Below are positions 5,650 through 12,416 of a stretch of 21,633 nucleotides of DNA, piece by piece. Position 1 is the first letter of the stretch. Each line of letters starts with the position of its first letter. The stretch is from Euryarchaeota archaeon UBA124 (GTDB lineage Archaea; Thermoplasmatota; Poseidoniia; Poseidoniales; Poseidoniaceae). The position numbers were made by a program, and so were the translations under genes. The notes below the pieces were generated by a model that saw nothing but the letters and a program-made list of their open reading frames with translations, searched no databases and had not been told where the DNA came from. The stretch lies in the NCBI GenBank assembly GCA_002502215.1, contig DAPT01000035.1:2628-24260 (forward strand), given 5' to 3'.

Positions 5650-8508
5650 GTGCGAAGCTTACTGTTAGCGCTGTTTATCCTCGCAGCTCCTCTGCCTATT
5701 GATGGGTTGGTTGACAAGACTGAATTCGAAGGTAAAGAAGTCGTTTTGGTGAACCCATACAGGGATTACTGGGGACAAGAAGAGTGGGGCTCTTTGGAGG
5801 ATTACGGCTACATCCCGCTCCGGCTTCTGACTCCATCAAAATTGATTGCTTGGAAAGTGGATGTTGACGTGACTCACCCTTACGCATACGAAGAGGATGC
5901 TCCAAAGGCTCTCTGGAAATCCATTGCCTCTCATCATCAACAGGTTCGTGTTGTTTTTGAGCCTGGATTGCCTGATACGATTCTCCAAGAATTGCACAAC
6001 AAGGTGGAAACGTACGTTGGAAAGCAGCTTCCTCCGTTGGATGGGGGGCACCTAGCATCCCTGAAGATAAAGTGGGATTCGAATCTCAAACAGGAGTGGC
6101 TTACAGAACTACCCGGGATTCTATGGCTTGAACCGGAATTGAGGACGGTAGGGAGAAATCTCGACTCTGCGGTTCTGCTTTCTGGTGGTGAAAATCAAAC
6201 CTACCCGGCCGGTTGGACATTTGGGCTCAATGGAACGGGCGTTGTTGTTGGTGTTGCAGACACTGGTATTGACGCAGATCACTCCTGCTTTCGTAGCATT
6301 TCAAACTCATCGATCGGTCCGAATCATCGCAAATTATTGCACGTAAACACGAGCATTGATGACTGGGACAATTCAGGCCACGTTGATTACCGTCACGGGA
6401 CACACACCGCGGGAATTCTTGGTTGTCACCCGTTCGCAACTGCGATGGGGGACAATATTCCGCCCGCAGTGATGTCCCTTGGCTATGACACGCGGTTGGT
6501 TGTACAAGACATCGTTTCTGAAGAAGGGTGGCTTCCGCCGGAAGTAGATTTGCTTCTTGCAGAGTCGGCGATGTATGGGGGGTATCTTCATTCGAATTCG
6601 TGGGGTGACGATACAACGGATTACACCTTAAGATCGGGCGATTTTGACGCCTTCACGCGTGAGTTCCCGTGGACGTTGCCGCTGATCGCGCCGGGCAATA
6701 ACGGAGGATATGTTTTGGAACCAGCCAATGCACGAAACGTTCTCGCTATTGGGGCATCCACCAAAGACACGGTTCCAGATCGTTGGGTATCGTCTGTACA
6801 TGGCGAAACGGACGCTGAAACACGAGGTATCTTCGCCCTCGCACCCGGCGTTTCCGTTGTATCTGCACGTTCAGATGGTTCACCTGATACATTCAATGCT
6901 GGCCAATACACATCCAGCGGCACAAGTATGTCGACCCCCATGGCAGCAGCGTACGCAAGTGTCCTTCAACAAATGGTCCAAGAAGGATGGTTGACAGGGC
7001 ACAATGAATCACTTTCTGAACACAACCTTGGCAACCGTTCCCCATGGTTTGAGCCAAATACTCCTCAACGAACTGTTCTCCTTGGTAATGGGTTCGTTCC
7101 ATCCGCACCAATGACCAAAGCACTCATGTCGCTCTCCACGACTCCATTGAATGAAGGGTTTCGAAACAACGGCCAAGGAGGTTCAACAGCGCCAAACAAT
7201 TACGATGGCTGGGGTTTGCTCAACCTGAGTGAAATTCTTGATTTTGAGCGACTTAAGCAGACAAGCGAAGATATTGAGAGGCCTGTTTCCAATGTTTGGA
7301 TTCACGATTCATATCGCCTGATTGGGACCAGCCCGTCGGACCACCTTGCAGTGCGAAGTGATGACATGCGACCGATTGAATATCTCATGGAGAATAACTG
7401 GGACGGAGAGGGGGCAGAAGGCCCCTTTATCTCAACGGGAGATGTCTTCCAGCAGCGCTTCATTTTGCAAAACGATGAATCGCTCGATGTTCGATTGTCG
7501 TTCCAAGCAAAACCCGAGCCCCATCTAGTTGATGATGTGCAGTTGATGGTTCGTTTGCCTGATGGAAGATTTGCAGTCGGGGAAAACTATCGTCAAGACG
7601 GTCGCTCGATGCTTTACTATGATTTCGCCGATCACCTGAACACAACTGCTTTCCCATCGAGCAATGAAACCACTGTGGGAATCCACCTTGATGCAGGCAC
7701 ACTTAGAGACGTTGATTATGTCGATGTCATGGTAATTGGGCGATATGTGACGCCAGGAAATCAACCGGACACATTGGGCGTAGAAGGTAACCGAATTGGT
7801 TTTGCTCTCGCCGTTCAGGGGGTGGAAATCGATCCTCTGAACCACTCTGACGGTGACGGAGACGGTATCCCATACGAACAGGATTCATGCCCCTTCACGA
7901 ACGCTCTTGGGTGGGATTTGGATTCCGATGGCTGTATCGACGACAACGATGCAGATGGGGTTTACGACAACGTGGACGCATGTTTATTGACGCCCAGGCA
8001 GGTTCCCGTTGAGGTTTCAGGTTGTTCGCAACAAAACGATGCCCCCCGCATTTTTTTGGATGAATCCGTGTTAATGTCTCACGACAATGAGACCATTTCA
8101 ATCCTCTTTTCCATTCTTGATGATGATGTTGTGAATGCAACCATTGTGCTCCAAAGCGATGGATTGCCCACGAAACAAGTTGATGTCTGTTCACTGCTTG
8201 TCACAAACGATTCTTGGAAAGCATGTGTCGCCGTAATTGACCAGGACTTCTTCCCCCTCAATGCGGAAGGGAATTGGACAGCGTTAATTTTAGCGACTGA
8301 TTTGAATTCTAGCTCGTGGACGGCCCCAGCCTCTACAAGCTACCGGTCCGATGCCTTTACGATTCATCCAGCTGAACCGGTGCTTACTACGTACCGTGAT
8401 TCGAATTCATTGCCTGCAATTGCAATACTAACTTCGATAACGGTCGCTGTTCTACTTGGATTTATTGCGCAATATGTTGCTTATCGTAAGGAGAAAGAAG
8501 GGAATTAG
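5650..8508 (+). CDS. Secreted, membrane-anchored subtilisin-like serine protease (S8) with thrombospondin type-3-like repeats
   Basis: A 952-residue extracellular protease, likely digesting proteins at the cell surface. An N-terminal signal peptide (about 1-18) precedes a propeptide-like region. The S8 catalytic triad is intact: Asp204 in VADTGID, His249 in RHGTHTAGI and Ser426 in SGTSMSTPMAAA; the oxyanion Asn is probably in APGNNGGY (about 350). After a beta-rich domain come Asp-rich calcium-binding repeats of thrombospondin type-3 style (about 737-795, e.g. DGDGDGIPYEQDSCP), a further domain, and a C-terminal transmembrane helix (about 924-944) with a basic stop-transfer tail. The start is GTG 5650, chosen because it gives the signal peptide; the overlapping ATG at 5648 is out of frame and stops at once. 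The topology predicts anchoring with the catalytic part outside. Confidence 0.95.
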   Translation: MRSLLLALFILAAPLPIDGLVDKTEFEGKEVVLVNPYRDYWGQEEWGSLEDYGYIPLRLLTPSKLIAWKVDVDVTHPYAYEEDAPKALWKSIASHHQQVRVVFEPGLPDTILQELHNKVETYVGKQLPPLDGGHLASLKIKWDSNLKQEWLTELPGILWLEPELRTVGRNLDSAVLLSGGENQTYPAGWTFGLNGTGVVVGVADTGIDADHSCFRSISNSSIGPNHRKLLHVNTSIDDWDNSGHVDYRHGTHTAGILGCHPFATAMGDNIPPAVMSLGYDTRLVVQDIVSEEGWLPPEVDLLLAESAMYGGYLHSNSWGDDTTDYTLRSGDFDAFTREFPWTLPLIAPGNNGGYVLEPANARNVLAIGASTKDTVPDRWVSSVHGETDAETRGIFALAPGVSVVSARSDGSPDTFNAGQYTSSGTSMSTPMAAAYASVLQQMVQEGWLTGHNESLSEHNLGNRSPWFEPNTPQRTVLLGNGFVPSAPMTKALMSLSTTPLNEGFRNNGQGGSTAPNNYDGWGLLNLSEILDFERLKQTSEDIERPVSNVWIHDSYRLIGTSPSDHLAVRSDDMRPIEYLMENNWDGEGAEGPFISTGDVFQQRFILQNDESLDVRLSFQAKPEPHLVDDVQLMVRLPDGRFAVGENYRQDGRSMLYYDFADHLNTTAFPSSNETTVGIHLDAGTLRDVDYVDVMVIGRYVTPGNQPDTLGVEGNRIGFALAVQGVEIDPLNHSDGDGDGIPYEQDSCPFTNALGWDLDSDGCIDDNDADGVYDNVDACLLTPRQVPVEVSGCSQQNDAPRIFLDESVLMSHDNETISILFSILDDDVVNATIVLQSDGLPTKQVDVCSLLVTNDSWKACVAVIDQDFFPLNAEGNWTALILATDLNSSSWTAPASTSYRSDAFTIHPAEPVLTTYRDSNSLPAIAILTSITVAVLLGFIAQYVAYRKEKEGN

Positions 8509-8518
8509 GCCAAAATTT

Positions 8519-8547
8519 CTTCATGCATTTGAAGGGCTATCTTCAAA
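8519..8547. repeat. Two overlapping, mutually exclusive hairpins
   Basis: Between the subtilase and actin genes, CTTCA (8519-8523) can pair with TGAAG (8530-8534), while TTTGAAG (8528-8534) can instead pair with CTTCAAA (8541-8547). Both loops are six bases. The middle arm is shared, so only one hairpin can form at a time. It may act as a terminator for the protease gene, but no T-run follows directly. Confidence 0.3.
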
Positions 8548-8589
8548 CCTTATGGCATCCACGGTTGTTTATCCGAGAAGGTGTACAAG

Positions 8590-9594
8590 ATGAGCGGACG
8601 ATTATATGTTGGAATTGACTTAGGAACGTTTCAATCAACCATTGCTTCAAGCGCTGGCGCAATGCATTCAATTGAGACAGTTGTTGGACGACCAAAAGAC
8701 CCCGTTGCGAGGAACTTCCTCAAGCGAGATGTTCTGTTCGGCGCTGATGCATTGAAGAATAAACTTGCTTGCAACCTTTACCGTCCTATGGCTGCTGGAG
8801 TTGCCCAAGACGATGAAGCGAATCTTGCTGCAGCAAAGGCATTCGTTTCGCACCTCATCGAAACCGTTGATCCGGAAGAATTTGACGAAGTCTTCGGAGT
8901 TATTTGCTCTCCAAGTCACGTTTCATTCACGGACAAGAGCAACCTTGTGGCCACACTTCGAGGACAAGTTAACGCAATCATGGTCGTTACTGAGCCATTT
9001 GCGACTGCGTTCGCAATCAGCGAAATCGGCGGCTCTATCGTTGTAGACATCGGAGCAGGGACCACCGACATCGCTCGAATTTACGGAACCTTCCCGACGG
9101 ATGATGATCAAGTCACAATCCAAGAAGCCGGAGATTGGCTCGATATCGAGCTTCAAACGCTCATTGCAAAGAAATTCACTGGAGCTCAAATCACCAAAGA
9201 CATGGTCCGAAAGTGGAAGGAAGAATCCTCCTATGTCGGTGGCGATGTACGAACCGTTGAAGTGTCTCTCTCCGTCGATGGAAAGAGCCAGAATGTCGAC
9301 ATCGGTGACCTCATCCAAGAGGCATGTGAACTTCTGATTCCAAAGGTTGGAAATGCAATCAAGCGAATTGTTGCTGAAGCCGATCCGGAATACCAACCTG
9401 TTCTGCGAAACAACATCATTCTCTCTGGAGGAGGATCGCTCATCGAAGGGCTTGCTGAGCGAGTTGCACGCGAAATCGCTGACATCGGCGACGTAAACGT
9501 CTGGTGTGTCGAAAACCCTCTGGAAAAAGTTGCTGAAGGTGCGCTCATGCTTGCCAGTGAAATGCCTGATGACCAGTACACATCAATCAACTGA
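8590..9594 (+). CDS. MreB/MamK-like bacterial-type actin
   Basis: A 334-residue actin-fold ATPase expected to polymerise into filaments in the cytoplasm. Motifs in order are phosphate-1 (VGIDLGTFQSTIASS, about 7-21), an FGADALKNKL...LYRPMAAGV segment like the MreB/MamK family, phosphate-2 (DIGAGTTD, 153-160) and the adenosine motif (ILSGGGSLIEGLAER, about 276-290). Its length and the absence of an Hsp70 substrate domain favour MreB/MamK over DnaK; it does not look like the eukaryote-like crenactin. I chose ATG 8590 (MSGRLYVG) with AGGTG shortly upstream; the frame also allows GTG 8581. It is followed by a long coiled-coil protein on the same strand. No mreC, mreD or rodA is present here, so a cell-shape role is only inferred; segregation or cargo positioning is equally possible. 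Confidence 0.88.
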   Translation: MSGRLYVGIDLGTFQSTIASSAGAMHSIETVVGRPKDPVARNFLKRDVLFGADALKNKLACNLYRPMAAGVAQDDEANLAAAKAFVSHLIETVDPEEFDEVFGVICSPSHVSFTDKSNLVATLRGQVNAIMVVTEPFATAFAISEIGGSIVVDIGAGTTDIARIYGTFPTDDDQVTIQEAGDWLDIELQTLIAKKFTGAQITKDMVRKWKEESSYVGGDVRTVEVSLSVDGKSQNVDIGDLIQEACELLIPKVGNAIKRIVAEADPEYQPVLRNNIILSGGGSLIEGLAERVAREIADIGDVNVWCVENPLEKVAEGALMLASEMPDDQYTSIN

Positions 9595-9686
9595 TTTGGT
9601 TGGAAACATTCACCATAAAATCAGCCACCTATTACCCTAAATTACAGGGAAGGTTCAAGAGTGGTTGAGGTTCGATAGTCACCTGT

Positions 9687-10967
9687 ATGACGCTCGGCGC
9701 TTCCAACCCTGATTCCTCTGGAGGGCAGCAAACCACTTCTGGAAACGACAGGGCTGCGCTTGAGGGGATGCTCAAAAGCTACCCTATCGACCAGCTTGTA
9801 GATGAGGTGCTCATCGCATGGGATGAACTAGGGCGCCGTAATGATGAAGTCGTAACCGTCAAACAACGACTTCGAGTACTGGAATTGGATTTAGCTGAGC
9901 GAGAAGACGAAGTCGCACCAGAAATTCAACGACTTCATGAATCCGAGGAGCAACTCAAAGAAGCCGAAGCACGCATTGTTCACCTTGATCGACTGCTGGC
10001 CGATGCTCGACACGAACTCGATGTCCAATCCTCCTCGCTATCGAAGGAGCAGCAAGATGCACTTCATGAGGAAGTGGAGCAATTGCGAAATCTAAGCGTC
10101 TCACAGGATGAAGTTATTTCCGAAATGGAAGGCCGTATGGGCTTGATGGTTGAAGCACTCGAGAAGGCTGCAGATGCGGGATTAACTTCCGTAACTGCCG
10201 ATGAAGTACGTTCACTGAAAAATCAACTCGATGAAAAGTCAGCTCAATACGACGCTGAAGTCGCTGCCAACAATGCACTGGAAGAAGAGCGGCAACGATT
10301 ACGTGACATCGCTGACCGAATGCGGGGTCTTTTGGATGCTCGTGACAAGCGGCTAGCAGATTTGGAGGAACAGCTTGAGCGAGTCATGCAAGGACCACGT
10401 TCTGTTTCTGCTGAACATGATTATCTTGTGGAGCAAATCGAAGAAATGAAACGTCGGCTACTTGAAAGAAACCGGGAATATGAATCTCTACGACGTCGAG
10501 AACGTAGGCTCCACACTGATGTGTTCGAACGCGATGAAAGGATTCAACAAATGTCGTTGACCATTACGGACCTTGAGGCTGCACTCACTGATCGGGTCGC
10601 CGAAATTCGTGAACTTGAATCGCAAAACGTTGTTGCTATGCAAGAGGTAACGAGTGTACGGCGAGGCGAGCGCACTCGTGAAGTCGTAGGCCGTGTCTTT
10701 GCGGACTCTCTCTCCTTGGTGCGAGGGCATGATGCTCGTGAGGCAAAGAGAGATGCGTATGCAAGCAGCCCAGATGTCGAACGTAGTCTTTCAACACCAA
10801 CCTCCGATGACATGCGCAATCTTGCCGAAGGTGGGACCGTTGACCTAGACGTTGAAGAATCAGAGTTACCTCAAGGAATTGAGGTTGATGAGAAACGCCC
10901 GCCATCACCAGGTGGTAGCGGAGATCCAGTCCTGTTTGATGATGAATCAGAGGACGCTGATAAGTGA
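9687..10967 (+). CDS. Long coiled-coil protein, function unknown
   Basis: A 426-residue soluble protein with no signal peptide or membrane helix. Residues about 1-25 are Ser/Gly/Gln-rich and disordered. A short helical domain (about 26-55: GMLKSYPIDQLVDEVLIAWDELGRR) comes next, then nearly continuous heptad-rich coiled coil to about residue 325, heavy in Glu, Leu, Arg and Gln. The last 100 residues include VRRGERTREVVGRVFADSL, then an acidic, Pro/Ser-rich tail. It follows the actin gene after 92 bases on the same strand, so a structural or filament-associated role is plausible but unproven. Its last 21 bases overlap the convergent GGGP synthase gene. No family is recognised; generic coiled-coil similarity to SMC or myosin would be misleading. 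Confidence 0.8.
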   Translation: MTLGASNPDSSGGQQTTSGNDRAALEGMLKSYPIDQLVDEVLIAWDELGRRNDEVVTVKQRLRVLELDLAEREDEVAPEIQRLHESEEQLKEAEARIVHLDRLLADARHELDVQSSSLSKEQQDALHEEVEQLRNLSVSQDEVISEMEGRMGLMVEALEKAADAGLTSVTADEVRSLKNQLDEKSAQYDAEVAANNALEEERQRLRDIADRMRGLLDARDKRLADLEEQLERVMQGPRSVSAEHDYLVEQIEEMKRRLLERNREYESLRRRERRLHTDVFERDERIQQMSLTITDLEAALTDRVAEIRELESQNVVAMQEVTSVRRGERTREVVGRVFADSLSLVRGHDAREAKRDAYASSPDVERSLSTPTSDDMRNLAEGGTVDLDVEESELPQGIEVDEKRPPSPGGSGDPVLFDDESEDADK

Positions 10968-11723
10968 ATTCAATCGCTCCTTGAGCAGTTGGAGATCCTC
11001 AAACTCTTCTGTAATTGTTCCGGTAACAATGTAATCAGCACCTGCTTTTGCAGCAGCAATCATTTGCTCAGGCGTTCGAATCCCTCCGCCGACGATAAGT
11101 GTGCAGTTCATTGCCGACTTTGCAGTCTTAATGAGTTGAAGAGAAACAGGAGTCGATGCGCCAGAGCCAGCTTCGAGGTAGACTGTTGAAAACCCGTACA
11201 TCTCTGCAGTTTGGCAGTATGCCGAAATCAATTCTGTGTCGTCTGGACTGATGAGATCGGCTTGCCCAACCTCTCCAACAGCACCGCCTGGAGCACAAAC
11301 AATGTATCCCGTTGGTATGGTCTGAAGACCCGTTTTCGCAATGTAAGGCGCTCCCTGAAGTTGCTCTTCAATCAGGAATTTTCGGTTGGTACTGTTCATG
11401 AGCATCATAAACAGTATCCCATCAGCGTGTGAAGACATCGCATGTGCGCCTCCGGGGAAGAGAATAACCGGTACGTTCCACTGATCTTCATCGGCATCAG
11501 GGTGTTGGCTTGATGCGAACATCGCTAACTCAAGCGCCTCTTGGATAGCTACACATGTGGCATCAACAATGTTGCTTCCTGTATCTGTAGATCCACCAAC
11601 AAAGATTGCCGAAGTTCCACATTCCACAGCCACCAAAGCTCGTTTCGCTGCAATCTCTGGAGATTGCTTGTCTGGATCGATGAGTGTAATGTGTTTCGTC
11701 CTACCACTTCCTTGCGAAAGCAT
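10947..11723 (-). CDS. Geranylgeranylglyceryl phosphate synthase
   Basis: TIM-barrel prenyltransferase that joins geranylgeranyl diphosphate to sn-glycerol-1-phosphate, the first committed step of archaeal membrane lipids. At 258 residues it has KHITLIDPDKQ near the N-terminus, VGGSTDTG, VYLEAGSGA, IVGGGIRTPEQM (phosphate binding) and VTGTITEE, all in family order. The length and the LEAGSGA and GGGIR motifs fit the group II GGGPS/PcrB superfamily; with archaeal neighbours, the archaeal lipid role is preferred over bacterial heptaprenylglyceryl phosphate synthesis. I chose ATG 11723; the frame continues upstream to TTG 11744, but the family begins close to the chosen start. The gene is downstream of the SCO1 gene on the same strand. 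Confidence 0.9.
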   Translation of the reverse strand: MLSQGSGRTKHITLIDPDKQSPEIAAKRALVAVECGTSAIFVGGSTDTGSNIVDATCVAIQEALELAMFASSQHPDADEDQWNVPVILFPGGAHAMSSHADGILFMMLMNSTNRKFLIEEQLQGAPYIAKTGLQTIPTGYIVCAPGGAVGEVGQADLISPDDTELISAYCQTAEMYGFSTVYLEAGSGASTPVSLQLIKTAKSAMNCTLIVGGGIRTPEQMIAAAKAGADYIVTGTITEEFEDLQLLKERLNSLISVL

Positions 11724-11791
11724 AGGAAAATCTGTCGCCCACAAATCAATACCGCCTGTTCAAGTGTAGGGCACTCGGTTGGTAAAGGATT

Positions 11792-12412
11792 TCATTCTGA
11801 GGAAAGTCTTCTGATGTCTGCAGCAACATCTTCTGAATCCCAGTCGGAATACAACCACTGAATTCTTGTAGTTCGGTCTTCATCAACAAGAATCACGTGA
11901 ATGGTGTGATTGACGGTGTAATCCATCAAGTGAATTGAGCACCGAGCCATGGATTGGGTTTCGTTTGCTGAAATGTTAACTGCTGTTCCGAAGGAAGCCC
12001 ACACTGATTCCATCATTTCAAGTTCAGAATTGATGTTGTTTACCGTCAGATGTGGCCATTCTACACTGTTGTTCAACATGTAATGGTACAAACGGCTGCT
12101 GTCATCGTGCCATGGATCGGTGGTGATTGAAAGCAAAGAAACTCGCTCCTGCTCTTGAGTTGAGAGCAACTCGTATACTTGTCTCATTGAAGCAGTTAAG
12201 CCATCGCATTCTTCTCCGCAGGAGGTGTGTATGAAACCGACCATAATGACTTCTGCATCGATGTTGGTCAGATTAAATTGTTCGTTGTTTTCATCAACAA
12301 GTTCGAACTCATTCAGCGAATTGGGTTCGAGCGTATTGCCATAATAGTCAGTCCCTCCGATGCAACCAGAGACGAGAATCAGTGGTACAATTAGAATGGC
12401 AAAGGCTCGCAT
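11792..12412 (-). CDS. SCO1/SenC-type copper-binding thioredoxin-fold lipoprotein
   Basis: A 206-residue lipoprotein with signal peptide and lipobox LVSGC (Cys17). The thioredoxin-like domain contains the copper-binding CxxxC (HTSCGEEC, Cys65 and Cys69) and the distal His (VNHTIHVILVDED, His168), so all three SCO copper ligands are present. SCO proteins deliver copper to the CuA site of cytochrome oxidase or act as thiol oxidoreductases; here the protein should sit on the outer face of the membrane. Its start is four bases after the stop of the 974-residue hydrolase/YHYH gene, which implies one operon. No oxidase subunit gene is in the window. Extra Cys at about 157 is not part of the family motif. 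Confidence 0.9.
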   Translation of the reverse strand: MRAFAILIVPLILVSGCIGGTDYYGNTLEPNSLNEFELVDENNEQFNLTNIDAEVIMVGFIHTSCGEECDGLTASMRQVYELLSTQEQERVSLLSITTDPWHDDSSRLYHYMLNNSVEWPHLTVNNINSELEMMESVWASFGTAVNISANETQSMARCSIHLMDYTVNHTIHVILVDEDRTTRIQWLYSDWDSEDVAADIRRLSSE

Positions 12413-12416
12413 AGTT

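Noticed and set aside
9636..9652. Short CCCT/AGGG inverted repeat before the coiled-coil gene
   Set aside because: The arms are only four bases, so chance is the simplest explanation.
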